A stretch of DNA of 64,000 bases from Hyphomicrobiales bacterium (lineage in GTDB: Bacteria; Pseudomonadota; Alphaproteobacteria; Rhizobiales; Rhizobiaceae). Position 1 is the first letter of the stretch; each line of letters begins with the position of its first letter. Positions 48,091-57,314 of this stretch are shown piece after piece. Below the pieces are notes generated by a model. That model searched no databases. It had not been told where the DNA came from and saw only the letters and a list, made by a program, of their open reading frames with translations. The DNA lies in contig UBZT01000009.1 of assembly GCA_900470155.1 (NCBI GenBank), positions 248,001 to 312,000 on the forward strand, in the 5' to 3' direction. Made by a program: the position numbers and the translations under genes.

Positions 48091-48903
48091 ATGGCCAAGA
48101 TCGACGAAGATGTATTGGCTGAGGCCTATAACCGCGCATTGGCGCTGGAAAAGTCCGGAGACATCGACGCTGCGGTAAAGGCCTATGCCGAAGTGCTGGA
48201 CATTGATCCCGAGGATCATGGTGGTGCGTCCGTTCGCATTGCTGCCCTCGGCCGCGGCGAAGCGCCGCCCAAGGCACCTGACGCCTATGTCGAAACCCTT
48301 TTCGATCAGCATGCCGAAGCGTTTGAGGATATCCTCGTCGAACAGCTCGGATATGCCGTGCCCGCTTTGGTGCGCCAGCGCCTTCAGACGCTTGGCCTCG
48401 GCCCCTTCAAGCGCATGCTCGACCTCGGCTGCGGAACCGGCCTGACCGGTGGCACGTTGCGCGACATGGTCGCCGACGTAACCGGCATCGACATTTCGGA
48501 AAACATGGTCGAGCTCGCCCATGAAAAGGATCTCTACGAGACCCTGTATGTCGCTGAAATCGAGGACTTCCTCGAGGACAATGACGACGAAGCCTTCGAC
48601 CTGATCACGGCAACCGACGTCCTGCCCTATCTCGGGGCACTCGAGCCGCTGTTCTTCGGCGCGGCCGAAAACATGACCGATGGCGGCCTGTTCATTTTCT
48701 CCTCCGAAACCCGCCCGGCCGAGATCATGGCCGGCCGCCCCTATATCGTCGGCCCGCACCAGCGTTTCGTCCATGCCGAAGCCTATGTTCGCGAACGCCT
48801 GGCCGCCACCGGCTTCGAAATCGTTGAGATCACCGATATCAACGTGCGCATGCAGGATGGCGAGCCCTCTCCCGGCCACCTGGTCATCGCGAAAAAGAAA
48901 TAA
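48091..48903 (+). CDS. TPR-linked class I SAM methyltransferase
   Basis: 270 residues. The N-terminal 55 or so residues contain a single TPR-like helix pair (ALALEKSGDIDAAVKAYAEVL), followed by a methyltransferase domain with the SAM motif I LDLGCGTGLTGGTLR, VTGIDISENMVELA (motif II) and DLITATDVLPYLG. AAGGAG six bases before the ATG at 48091 fixes the start. The family resembles predicted TPR methyltransferases of alphaproteobacteria; the substrate is unknown. Followed by a terminator. Confidence 0.87.
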   Translation: MAKIDEDVLAEAYNRALALEKSGDIDAAVKAYAEVLDIDPEDHGGASVRIAALGRGEAPPKAPDAYVETLFDQHAEAFEDILVEQLGYAVPALVRQRLQTLGLGPFKRMLDLGCGTGLTGGTLRDMVADVTGIDISENMVELAHEKDLYETLYVAEIEDFLEDNDDEAFDLITATDVLPYLGALEPLFFGAAENMTDGGLFIFSSETRPAEIMAGRPYIVGPHQRFVHAEAYVRERLAATGFEIVEITDINVRMQDGEPSPGHLVIAKKK

Positions 48904-48934
48904 AAAACAACCCAAAATTGCCAAATACAATCTT

Positions 48935-48970
48935 AGGGCGTCACCGATTGGTGGCGCCCTTTCTTGTTGT
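48935..48970 (+). terminator. Terminator after the methyltransferase gene
   Basis: AGGGCG (48935-48940) and CGCCCT (48955-48960), with an inner CACC/GGTG helix, make a long stem. TTCTTGTTGTT follows at 48961-48970. Confidence 0.8.
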
Positions 48971-49002
48971 TGCTAGGCTCGCCCCAAAATGGGGGATCGC
49001 AG

Positions 49003-50634
49003 ATGCAAACACTGGCTGTGTGGTGGACATCACTGATTGAGTTCCTGACGACTGAATCAATTTGGGTGGCGGCGGCGATGGCCACAACCACGGTGATCGG
49101 CCTGATCTTCGGTCGATATGAGATCCGCTTGCGCCGCCTGCGCATGATCCGCGACTACATTGCCGCATTCCCCACCACGGCAGGCGGCGATGGCGCGCAG
49201 GGGATCAACCCTTCGTTCGAGTTCGTCCGGACGAAATACTCGGCCGATGTCGAGCCATACGCGCCGCCCCCGGAAGCATCTAGAACGCCGCCGAATGGGG
49301 AACCCGGGGCAAAGGAAAACGCTGACGAACTGGTTTCCCAGATCACCGCTACCATCGAGCAGACCCATCGTTTCGGTCGCCGGCATGATCGCCAGTTGCT
49401 CTGGTCATCGCTACCCTACGCACTTGTCGTGACGAGCGGTTTCTATCTCGCCCTCATCCCGTCATGCAGCATGAGCAATGCGACCTGTGCGCGTGACCTC
49501 GTGCTCAGCCTGTTCATCACCGGCGGATTGCCGGGATCTGCCGGCGCAGAAGCAAGCCAAATGGAGCGGTTTGCCGCAGAAAACACGGCAACCGTTGCGG
49601 CCTTTGCCTTCATCGGCGCCTATGTCGCTTCGCTCCGCTATCTGGTCAAGGCTCTGGCCGTCTTCGACCTGTCGGCATACACATTCATCCGCCAGGCCGC
49701 GATGATCGTCATCTCCGTGCTCGTCACGATCATCCTCTACCGCGCCTTGCCCAATCCGCTTCTCGCCATTGCAGACTTCGCAAAACCTGCAACCAATGAC
49801 ACGGTGCTTACGCACAATCCGGGCATCCCTCTGATCTGGATCCTGCTTGCGCTGAGCTTCGGCCTCTTGCCGGAAAGCGCAATACAATTTGCCCTCGTCA
49901 AGTCGACCAGCGTGATCAATTGGATCAAGCAGACCGACGACCGTTTCAAGGACTGGACAAGGGTCATCCCGCTGGATGCCATCGATGGTATCGACTATTT
50001 TACTCGTTTCCGGTTGGAGGAGTGTGGCATATCCGAAGTCCAGTCGCTCGCCACTTACAATCCGATCATGCTCCATATCGAAACGCCCTACGGCATCTAC
50101 CAGGCGATCGACTGGATCGCACAGGCGCAACTATGCTGCGTTGTCGGGTTGGACCGCTTCCTGCTACTGCGCCAGTTCAACGTCCGGACGATCTTTGATC
50201 TGGAACGCGCCTTGAAGCAGGATCGAAGTTTGGAGGCAGCGGAACAGGTTGCAATCGACAAGTTCGACCGCATTTACGCCGCGGTCCTCTTCGCGCCAAA
50301 CAACCTGTTGCAGGGCATCCAGAATACGAGCAATGCAAAATTCCTGATCCCGGGTGACGAGCCGGGACTGGTGCGGGAAGTGGATGCAGGAGAGTTCAGC
50401 AAATGGGCCTTGTCATCGATTACCGGCACACCGAAAGACGCCTCCCGCGCCATCGAACATCTGATGGACTGGATCGGCGATGATTTGCACGTTCGTCGCT
50501 TGCGGCGTCTATGGAACGAGATTTCCGTTCGCCTTGGCCCCTTGTCTCTCGAATTGCTCGGCGATGACGAGATCAGGAGAAACGCGGGTACAACGTCCAC
50601 GTTCCCGCTCCAACCGCCATTCGTCTTTCCCTAG
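49003..50634 (+). CDS. Unrecognised multi-span membrane protein
   Basis: 543 residues, start ATG 49003 with GGGGGA six bases upstream. A short N-terminal helix (about 20-37) precedes a soluble stretch with a Pro/Glu-rich part (about 80-105). Then come about five membrane segments between 130 and 310, and a 230-residue cytoplasmic-looking C-terminal domain with repeated helix pairs, including FTRFRLEECGISEVQSLA (helix-hairpin-helix-like) and LFAPNNLLQGIQNTS. No catalytic motif is seen and I do not recognise a family. It stands alone, with its own likely promoter after a terminator. Confidence 0.65.
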   Translation: MQTLAVWWTSLIEFLTTESIWVAAAMATTTVIGLIFGRYEIRLRRLRMIRDYIAAFPTTAGGDGAQGINPSFEFVRTKYSADVEPYAPPPEASRTPPNGEPGAKENADELVSQITATIEQTHRFGRRHDRQLLWSSLPYALVVTSGFYLALIPSCSMSNATCARDLVLSLFITGGLPGSAGAEASQMERFAAENTATVAAFAFIGAYVASLRYLVKALAVFDLSAYTFIRQAAMIVISVLVTIILYRALPNPLLAIADFAKPATNDTVLTHNPGIPLIWILLALSFGLLPESAIQFALVKSTSVINWIKQTDDRFKDWTRVIPLDAIDGIDYFTRFRLEECGISEVQSLATYNPIMLHIETPYGIYQAIDWIAQAQLCCVVGLDRFLLLRQFNVRTIFDLERALKQDRSLEAAEQVAIDKFDRIYAAVLFAPNNLLQGIQNTSNAKFLIPGDEPGLVREVDAGEFSKWALSSITGTPKDASRAIEHLMDWIGDDLHVRRLRRLWNEISVRLGPLSLELLGDDEIRRNAGTTSTFPLQPPFVFP

Positions 50635-50689
50635 ACGTAGGCTTGCGCTATGCCTTGTGCCGACATTTTCGCAGGCATGGAGCATGAGC

Positions 50690-51559
50690 ATGGCAAAGGT
50701 CGCATTCATCGGTTTGGGCGTCATGGGATATCCGATGGCGGGGCATCTCAAAGCCAAGGGCGGCCACGACGTGACCGTCTACAACCGCACCACCGCAAAG
50801 GCGGAAGCCTGGGTCAAACAGCACGGTGGCAGTCATGCGCTTACCCCGGCGGCCGCGGCCAAGGATGCGGATTTCGTGTTTACCTGTGTCGGCAATGACG
50901 ACGATCTGCGGTCCGTCGCCATCGGCGAAAATGGCGCTCTGTCCGCCATGAAGCCTGGCGCGATCCTGATCGACAACACGACGGCCTCTGCCGAAGTGGC
51001 GCGCGAACTGGCGATGGCTGCCGAAGCGAAAGGTTGCGGTTTCATCGACGCGCCTGTCTCTGGTGGTCAGGCCGGCGCCGAAAACGGCGTGCTCACTGTC
51101 ATGTGCGGCGGAGAGGAGACAACTTTCGAACAGGCAAAACCGGTCATCGAGGCCTTTGCCCGAATGGTCGGCCTCATGGGACCGGCAGGTGCCGGCCAGT
51201 TGACCAAGATGGTCAACCAGATCTGCATCGCCGGCCTCGTCCAGGGCCTTTCTGAAGCGATTCATTTTGGCAAGAAAGCCGGCTTGGACATTGAAAAGGT
51301 TGTCGAAGTCATCTCCAAGGGGGCTGCTGGCTCCTGGCAAATGGAAAACCGCCACAAAACCATGGCGGTCGGCAAATACGACTTCGGTTTTGCCGTCGAC
51401 TGGATGCGCAAGGATCTTGGCATTGTGCTGGCTGAAGCCAAAAGCAACGGCGCTACCCTGCCCGTCACGGCGCTCGTTGATCAGTTCTATGGCGAAGTCC
51501 AGAAGCTCGGTGGTAAACGCTGGGATACCTCGTCCCTGCTGGCCCGCCTGGAAAAATGA
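50690..51559 (+). CDS. NAD(P)-dependent beta-hydroxyacid dehydrogenase
   Basis: 289 residues of the 3-hydroxyisobutyrate/tartronate-semialdehyde reductase family. N-terminal Rossmann loop FIGLGVMGYPMAGHL, DAPVSGGQAGAENG, and the catalytic Lys in GQLTKMVNQ. Specificity (GlxR, HIBADH or glyoxylate reductase) is not decided by these motifs. ATG at 50690 has GGAG seven bases upstream; ATG at 50684 is in frame. It overlaps the following AlkD-like gene by four bases. Confidence 0.88.
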   Translation: MAKVAFIGLGVMGYPMAGHLKAKGGHDVTVYNRTTAKAEAWVKQHGGSHALTPAAAAKDADFVFTCVGNDDDLRSVAIGENGALSAMKPGAILIDNTTASAEVARELAMAAEAKGCGFIDAPVSGGQAGAENGVLTVMCGGEETTFEQAKPVIEAFARMVGLMGPAGAGQLTKMVNQICIAGLVQGLSEAIHFGKKAGLDIEKVVEVISKGAAGSWQMENRHKTMAVGKYDFGFAVDWMRKDLGIVLAEAKSNGATLPVTALVDQFYGEVQKLGGKRWDTSSLLARLEK

Positions 51560-52260
51560 CCCTTGGTCTGTTCACCACCACCAAAGAGCTCATTGCGCAT
51601 CTGAAGGCGCTGCGCAATAACGACAATGTCGCGGCAATGACTCGTTTCGGCATCGCCACCGAAACCGCATTCGGCATATCAAACCCGGACTTGCAGAGGA
51701 TTGCCCGCCAGATCGGCCGCAATCATGCGCGCGCGCTGGAACTCTGGCAGACCGGACTGCGCGATGCGCGCATGGTAGCGATCTACACGGCAGAGCCAGA
51801 GCATATGACGAGGTCTGAAGCCACAGAATGGGCATCGGATTTCAACTCTTGGGAAATCGTCGACGCCGCTGCCGATCTTTTCACCGAACTTGAACAATGG
51901 CATGCTCTGGTCACGCAATTTGCTGGCGATGAACGTGAATATGTCAGGCGGGCCGCTTTCGCGATGATCGCCGGCGCTTGTGTTCACAACAAATCCGAAC
52001 CGGATTCCACCTTCCTCGATTTCTTCGCATTGATTGAACGACACGCGACCGATCCACGCAACTTCGTGAGGAAAGCGGTGAACTGGGCCCTCCGCAATAT
52101 CGGAAAGCGCAATCTGCACTGTCATGGCCCCGCACTCGATTGCGCCGAACGCCTGGCCGCAGGCGACAACAAGACGGCGCGGTGGATTGGCCGGGAGGCT
52201 GTAAAGGAACTGACGAGCGAGAAGTCACTCGCCCGCCTTCGGAAAAGCGCGACTGCTTAA
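51556..52260 (+). CDS. DNA alkylation repair protein (AlkD-like)
   Basis: 234 residues, almost all helical. Repeats of the ALK/HEAT fold with WASDFNSWEIVDAAADLF, EREYVRRAAFAMIAG and FVRKAVNWALRNIGKRN. E. coli-type DNA glycosylases differ; the AlkD family removes N3- and N7-alkylpurines without base flipping. It is translationally coupled (ATGA) to the dehydrogenase upstream, an unexplained pairing, and its stop codon overlaps the convergent Lrp gene by four bases. Confidence 0.85.
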   Translation: MTLGLFTTTKELIAHLKALRNNDNVAAMTRFGIATETAFGISNPDLQRIARQIGRNHARALELWQTGLRDARMVAIYTAEPEHMTRSEATEWASDFNSWEIVDAAADLFTELEQWHALVTQFAGDEREYVRRAAFAMIAGACVHNKSEPDSTFLDFFALIERHATDPRNFVRKAVNWALRNIGKRNLHCHGPALDCAERLAAGDNKTARWIGREAVKELTSEKSLARLRKSATA

Positions 52261-52745
52261 TCCTCGTTCGACTTGTTGTTGTCGAGCATCATGTAATCAA
52301 GCGGCAGCTCAGTGGTGTACTTGATCTGCTCCATGGCAAATGCCGATGAGACATCGCGGATCTCAATCTTGGCGATCATGCGCTTGTAGAACGCATCGTA
52401 AGCGGCAATATCGGGCACCACCACGCGTAACAGATAATCGACGTCGCCGCTCATGCGGTAGAATTCGACCACTTCCGGAAATTCCGACACGACCTCCGAA
52501 AAACGCTTCAGCCATTCGATGGAATGGCTCGACGTACGGATCGAGACAAATACGGTGACCTTGGTGTTGACCTTGGCCGGGTCAAGCAAGGCCACGCGAC
52601 GGCGGATCACGCCATCCTCTTCCATCTTCTGGATGCGGCGCCAGCACGGTGTTGTCGAAAGCCCGACTTTCTTGGCCAAGTCGGCAACCGCCAGGGTAGA
52701 ATCCTCCTGGAGAATGCGAAGAATTTTGCGGTCGAGACGATCCAT
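52257..52745 (-). CDS. Lrp/AsnC-family transcriptional regulator
   Basis: 162 residues: N-terminal HTH (LDRKILRILQEDSTLAVADLA, recognition helix STTPCWRRIQKM) and a C-terminal RAM ligand-binding domain (VEFYRMSGDVDYLLRVVVPD). A member of the amino-acid-responsive feast/famine family. The regulated gene is not adjacent in the usual divergent layout: the next gene upstream, on the same strand, is the UDG-like gene, 50 bp away. Confidence 0.92.
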   Translation of the reverse strand: MDRLDRKILRILQEDSTLAVADLAKKVGLSTTPCWRRIQKMEEDGVIRRRVALLDPAKVNTKVTVFVSIRTSSHSIEWLKRFSEVVSEFPEVVEFYRMSGDVDYLLRVVVPDIAAYDAFYKRMIAKIEIRDVSSAFAMEQIKYTTELPLDYMMLDNNKSNED

Positions 52746-52794
52746 GACAAGCCCTGAAAACTGATTTTCTCAGATATAGCGGGATTCGATCAAA

Positions 52795-53535
52795 TTAAGG
52801 AAAATTATTTCGATCTATCAACAGCGAAACCTCTCGCCTGAGGACCGGCAGCACATCCGCCTCGAACCATGGGTGCTTTTTCAACCAGCTCGTGTTGCGC
52901 CAGCTTGGATGCGGCAGGGGCAGAACACGCGGCCCCGGCGCATTGCTGAGCAGAAATTCGCGCCAGTTCTCGACAGTCTGCGTCATGGTCTTGCGACGTC
53001 TGTCGCGGAGATGCCAGAGTTGGGCATATTGCCCGACCGCAAGGATGAGTTCGACCTGCGGCATCGCATCCATCACGCGCTGGCGCCACTGTGGCGCGCA
53101 TTCGCGCCGCGGCGGTAGGTCATGGCCCTCCGCATTGTATCCAGGGAAGCAGAAGCCCATCGGAACGATGGCAAACCGCGACCTGTCATAAAACGTATCC
53201 CGATCGACATCCAGCCATTGTCGCAGCCGGTCGCCGGATGCATCATCGAACGGAACTCCGCTCTGATGCACGCGCAGACCGGGTGCTTGGCCAGCGATCA
53301 GGATCCGTGCGGTGTTTGACAGGTAGGCAACCGGCCGCGGCTCATGTGGCAAGCGGCAGGCTTCGCCGCCAAAGGCATGGTCACGACAGATGCGACATTG
53401 CGCAATTGCATGGCCAAGTGCGTCTGTATTGCTAAGTGCACCGACGGCGTCAGCATCGATACCGCTCTCCATGAGCAAACGTGTTTCGGTGTCCTGCCGC
53501 ACTTTACCTGTCCTGTGCTTCAAATATTCAACCAT
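52795..53535 (-). CDS. Uracil-DNA-glycosylase-superfamily protein
   Basis: 246 residues. Motif A-like AGQAPGLRVH (residue 82 onward) and motif B-like HPSW (209-212) place it in the UDG superfamily. A Cys group (C47, C50, C60) precedes motif A, but a fourth Cys at the usual distance of Fe-S UDGs is not obvious, so the subfamily is unclear. It overlaps the upstream thermonuclease-like gene by 16 bp. ATG at 53535 is used; ATG at 53472 is possible. Confidence 0.75.
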   Translation of the reverse strand: MVEYLKHRTGKVRQDTETRLLMESGIDADAVGALSNTDALGHAIAQCRICRDHAFGGEACRLPHEPRPVAYLSNTARILIAGQAPGLRVHQSGVPFDDASGDRLRQWLDVDRDTFYDRSRFAIVPMGFCFPGYNAEGHDLPPRRECAPQWRQRVMDAMPQVELILAVGQYAQLWHLRDRRRKTMTQTVENWREFLLSNAPGPRVLPLPHPSWRNTSWLKKHPWFEADVLPVLRREVSLLIDRNNFP

Positions 53536-54083
53536 GCGCCAATCTGATTGGAGACATACGTCATGAACCCGCCGGCCGGTTCCATCTCGTCCAGTTTACG
53601 CGCCCGCCGCCAATCCGCGGGCCGTTCGAACCTGCCGGCCCAAAGTCCCCGTTTTGCAACCTGCGCCTCGGCTTGGGCCGACAGATAGTCGCCTTCTGCG
53701 ACAACCAGCCCTTGCCGAACCATTGCTTCTGCGAGATCGGCTCCCTGCAACGCGCAACGGACCAGCGTCCTTCGGTACTGATCTTGTGCGCTCCCCTGAC
53801 AGGCCCAGGCCGCGCGATCGATCAACAGCTCCAGACCATCACGGGCCTCAATGCCACAGTCATAGCTGGCCATATCCCCGTCTTCACACCTTTGACCAAG
53901 TTCGGGGGCATCGATCCCGACAAGTCGCAATCGCTGACCGTGAGATGAGAGTGTGTCACCATCGACAACCTGGAATGGGCCTCCAAGTTCGATGGCAGCA
54001 TCCTGTTCCAGCTTCGCAATAATCATCAGCGATAGCGCCAGCATGCAGAGGCCGACAAGCGCATCCCGCAAACGCCTGATCAT
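53520..54083 (-). CDS. Membrane-anchored thermonuclease-like protein
   Basis: Staphylococcal-nuclease fold: VVDGDTL, LRLVGIDAPELGQRC and YRRTLVRCALQGADLAEAMVRQGLV (in part), with the Arg, Glu and Arg positions that act in SNase. One hydrophobic N-terminal helix (about 10-25) would place the domain in the periplasm or outside. The start is uncertain; ATG at 54083 and GTG at 54086 both follow GGGAGGG, and ATG at 54104 or 54149 would lengthen it. It is followed, with a 16-bp overlap, by the UDG-like gene. Confidence 0.8.
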   Translation of the reverse strand: MIRRLRDALVGLCMLALSLMIIAKLEQDAAIELGGPFQVVDGDTLSSHGQRLRLVGIDAPELGQRCEDGDMASYDCGIEARDGLELLIDRAAWACQGSAQDQYRRTLVRCALQGADLAEAMVRQGLVVAEGDYLSAQAEAQVAKRGLWAGRFERPADWRRARKLDEMEPAGGFMTYVSNQIGAWLNI

Positions 54084-54214
54084 CACCGCCACATTCCCTC
54101 CCATTTCAACAACAAAACCTTTGCACACATGGCAAACAAATCCTTCCATGACAGGATCTTCTTAAGAATTGGCCGATAAGCTCGGCTCAGTCAGCGGTAG
54201 AAATCCACCTAGTG

Positions 54215-55750
54215 ATGAGTAACGGCGTAACCACATCCACCGACAAGAACATTGTCGACCTGACACGCACCCATCATAACCGGGCGGCGACGAAAGCTGT
54301 GCGCCTCACGCGTGAGCGCCTGCAATCGGATCAGGGCATCTCTCCTGCGTTCGACGTGGAAATCCTTGGCATGCATCTGGCAGCAACCCTTCAGGGTGCA
54401 GCCATCATGCCCGCCATCCTGTTGCTCGTCGCGGGATTTGGCACATACCTCACCGCGGAGCCGCGTTTGTTTCTCTGGGGGATTTTTGCGCTGAGCATGC
54501 ATGCGCTCTGCATCCTCGTCGCCAAACGCGCCTCCAAGACCGGCATCACCCCCGACAACCACAGGCGGTGGCGGCAATACCTCTTGGCGGGACAGGTCGC
54601 AATGGGCTGTTCCTGGGCGATCTTTGCCACTCAGCAATGCGCCACCTGTGGCGGCAGCGGCTTTGCCTTTTACAAAGGCGCCGTCCTGCTTCTGGTCCTG
54701 TCCGTCACGGCAATGGCCAACATGCTGCTGCGTCAGGCCGTGCTTTTCGGCTTCCTGCCTACGGTCGCGGCGCTGGTCTACCTCTCGCTGACCAATGGCC
54801 AGATGCTCGATCTCGGCCTCACTGCCGTCTTCACCACGGCACTGATCTTTTTCATCTATATCACCAATCGCCTGCATCAGGCGAATTTGAAACTTCTTTC
54901 CTTCCAGACCGAAAAAGACGACCTTATCGCCGAACTGGAAGTGGCAAAATCGCTGTCTGACGAAGCACGCCGCCGTGCGGAAGAAGCGAACATGGCAAAG
55001 TCACGCTTCCTCGCGTCGATGTCACATGAACTGCGCACCCCGCTGAACGCCATCCTTGGCTTCTCTGAAGTCATGGCGACCGAGATCCTCGGTCCGCTCA
55101 ACAATCCGCTCTACAAGGAATACGCTGGCGATATCCATCGTTCTGGCAAACACCTGTTGGAACTGATCAACGAAATTCTCGACCTGTCGCGCATCGAAGC
55201 CGGCAAATATGAACTGAGCGAAGAGGTTGTTTCCCTTCTGGAGCTCGCGGAAGATGGCATCGGCATGATCCAGCTCAGGGCAAAATCCAAGAATATCCGT
55301 ATCGAGGAACAGTTCGAGCAGAGCCTGCCGTCTGTTTGGGCCGACGAGAAGGCGATGCGTCAGGTGATCCTGAACCTGCTGTCTAACGCAGTGAAGTTCA
55401 CGCCACAGGGTGGGGAAATTATCGTCAAGGCCGGCTGGACGGCCGGCGGCGGCCAATATGTCTCCATCCGTGACAATGGTCCCGGCATTCCGGAAAATGA
55501 AATCCCTGTCGTCCTGTCCGCTTTCGGCCAAGGCTCGATCGCAATCAAGAGCGCCGAACAGGGCACCGGCCTCGGCCTGCCGATCGTTCAGGCAATTCTC
55601 GCCAAGCATGGTGGCGAATTCAAGCTCAAGTCGAAACTGCGCGAGGGCACGGAAGTCATCGCCATTCTGCCGTCAAGCCGTGTGTTCGAGAGCCTGCCTG
55701 CTGTCACCGAAGCCAAGGCAATCGAGCCTCGCCGCCGCCAGTTCGCCTGA
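54215..55750 (+). CDS. Membrane sensor histidine kinase (DivJ/PleC type)
   Basis: 511 residues. About six membrane helices in residues 55-235, no PAS domain, a short coiled coil, then the DHp box FLASMSHELRTPLNAILGFSEVM and the ATPase boxes ILNLLSNAVKF (N), IRDNGPGIP (G1) and GTGLGLPIV (G2). The H-box and the sequence after it (YAGDIHRSGKHLLELINEILDLSRIEAG, in part) match the kinases that act on DivK/PleD in alphaproteobacteria. The multi-span N-terminus without PAS is most like DivJ; that name is inference. It ends one base before convergent dgkA. ATG at 54215; GTG at 54212 is in frame. Confidence 0.82.
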   Translation: MSNGVTTSTDKNIVDLTRTHHNRAATKAVRLTRERLQSDQGISPAFDVEILGMHLAATLQGAAIMPAILLLVAGFGTYLTAEPRLFLWGIFALSMHALCILVAKRASKTGITPDNHRRWRQYLLAGQVAMGCSWAIFATQQCATCGGSGFAFYKGAVLLLVLSVTAMANMLLRQAVLFGFLPTVAALVYLSLTNGQMLDLGLTAVFTTALIFFIYITNRLHQANLKLLSFQTEKDDLIAELEVAKSLSDEARRRAEEANMAKSRFLASMSHELRTPLNAILGFSEVMATEILGPLNNPLYKEYAGDIHRSGKHLLELINEILDLSRIEAGKYELSEEVVSLLELAEDGIGMIQLRAKSKNIRIEEQFEQSLPSVWADEKAMRQVILNLLSNAVKFTPQGGEIIVKAGWTAGGGQYVSIRDNGPGIPENEIPVVLSAFGQGSIAIKSAEQGTGLGLPIVQAILAKHGGEFKLKSKLREGTEVIAILPSSRVFESLPAVTEAKAIEPRRRQFA

Positions 55751-56176
55751 TCAGAGATAGCCGATCAGGCGTGAGCCGACCACATAGCCAACCAACAACG
55801 CATTGGCGACGATCAGGCAGAAGACTGCGAAGGATCCGAGATCCTTGGCATTGCGCCCAACTGTGGATATTTCCGGCGAGATCCTGTCGACGAGTTCCTC
55901 GATTGCGGTATTCAGCGCCTCCACGCAGAACATCAGCAGCATCATGATCACGAAGCCGATGTATTCGAGCGGAGCGGCACCCACGAACGTGAACAGGCCG
56001 AGACCGACAATCAAGGCCAGAAGTTCATGACGGAAGGCGGCCTCGCCGATCAGTCGACGAAAGCCCTGTGAAGAATACTGTCCGGCCGCAAAGAGATGCG
56101 CGATGCCCGTCTTCTTCTGGATAATCTCGGCCGCAAGGATTTCGGGTGCCGTCTGCCCTTTCTTCTGCTTAGCCAT
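55751..56176 (-). CDS. dgkA: Diacylglycerol kinase
   Basis: 141 residues, integral membrane, recycling diacylglycerol to phosphatidic acid. Three membrane helices and the family motif [18 protein letters not shown] with the catalytic Glu, plus the following [13 protein letters not shown]. It overlaps cobT by eight bases on the same strand. Diacylglycerol in rhizobia arises from membrane lipid use in osmoadaptation (cyclic glucan and betaine lipids), a known setting for DgkA. Confidence 0.94.
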   Translation of the reverse strand: MAKQKKGQTAPEILAAEIIQKKTGIAHLFAAGQYSSQGFRRLIGEAAFRHELLALIVGLGLFTFVGAAPLEYIGFVIMMLLMFCVEALNTAIEELVDRISPEISTVGRNAKDLGSFAVFCLIVANALLVGYVVGSRLIGYL

Positions 56177-57191
56177 CGGTCTTGTTGCTCACACCGGCCT
56201 GATCGAAAGTCGCCATACCGGAATGGCAGGCGGCCGCAGCCTTGACGATGCCGGCGGCAAGGGCCGCACCCGTACCCTCGCCCAGCCGCATACCGAGCGC
56301 CAGAAGCGGCGTCTTGCCAAGTTTACCGATCGCTTTCAGATGCCCAGGCTCGCCCGAGACATGACCGATCAGGCAATGGTCGAGCGCCGTCGGATTGGCT
56401 GCCTTGAGGATGGACGCAGCGGCCGTTGCGACATAGCCATCGATCAGGACCGGGATCTTTTCCATGCGCGCAGCAAGGATTGCGCCCGCCATGGCGGCAA
56501 TTTCACGTCCACCGAGGCGGCGCATGACTTCGAGCGGATCGTTCAGATGTTCCTTGTGGAACGCGACCGCCTGCTTGACGGCAGCGATCTTGCGCTGCAG
56601 CACATCGCCTTCCGAACCCGTGCCGGGCCCAACCCATTCTTCGGCCTCTCCGCCATAGAGCGCTAGGTTGATTGCAGCGGCAATCGTGGTATTGCCGATG
56701 CCCATCTCGCCGATGCAGAGCAGATCCGTGCCGCCGGCAATCGCTTCCATGCCGAAAGCCATGGTGGCGGCGCAATCGCGTTCGGACAGCGCCGGTTCGC
56801 AGGTGATGTCGCCGGTCGGATAGTCCAGCGCCAGATCGAAGATCTTCAGGCCCAGATCGTATGTCACGCAGATCTGGTTGATCGCAGCACCACCCGCGGC
56901 AAAGTTCTCCACCATCTGCTGGGTCACCGAAGGCGGGAATGGTGTAATACCATGTTTGGTGACACCGTGATTGCCGGCGAAGATCGCGACCAGCGGACGG
57001 GTGACCGCCGGCGACCGGCCAGACCATGCGGCAAGCCACATCGCGATTTCCTCGAGCCGTCCCAGCGCTCCCGGCGGCTTGGTCAACTGGCGGTCACGGT
57101 CACGTGCCGCAACCAAGGCAGCCGTATCCGGTCCTGGCAGCTCGCGCAGCAGAGCGCGGAAATCATCGAATGGCAGGCCAGTAACGGTCAT
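56169..57191 (-). CDS. cobT: Nicotinate-nucleotide--dimethylbenzimidazole phosphoribosyltransferase
   Basis: Activates the lower ligand made by BluB to alpha-ribazole phosphate (called CobU in some alphaproteobacterial nomenclature). 340 residues, ATG at 57191 with AGGAAG upstream. Motifs: [39 protein letters not shown], and the C-terminal catalytic Glu in MRLGEGTGA. It overlaps dgkA at its 3' end and is divergent from cobS. Confidence 0.95.
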   Translation of the reverse strand: MTVTGLPFDDFRALLRELPGPDTAALVAARDRDRQLTKPPGALGRLEEIAMWLAAWSGRSPAVTRPLVAIFAGNHGVTKHGITPFPPSVTQQMVENFAAGGAAINQICVTYDLGLKIFDLALDYPTGDITCEPALSERDCAATMAFGMEAIAGGTDLLCIGEMGIGNTTIAAAINLALYGGEAEEWVGPGTGSEGDVLQRKIAAVKQAVAFHKEHLNDPLEVMRRLGGREIAAMAGAILAARMEKIPVLIDGYVATAAASILKAANPTALDHCLIGHVSGEPGHLKAIGKLGKTPLLALGMRLGEGTGAALAAGIVKAAAACHSGMATFDQAGVSNKTDG

Positions 57192-57314
57192 GAGGCGAGC
57201 TTCCTTGTAATCTTCCTGCAAATCAGGCTTTGTGGCTCTCTCATACTGGCCACGCGCACCCGTCTCAACTTAAAAAACGGCAGATGTGGTCACCAATTCG
57301 ACGGACGACGGTAA

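Noticed and set aside
53520..54149. A competence or DNA-uptake system around the exported nuclease
   Set aside because: No comEA, comEC or related genes are present; only the two overlapping genes are seen.
57192..57314. A second cobalamin riboswitch between cobT and cobS
   Set aside because: None of the conserved blocks (B12 box, GCAAATCC core) is present in this 123-bp gap.
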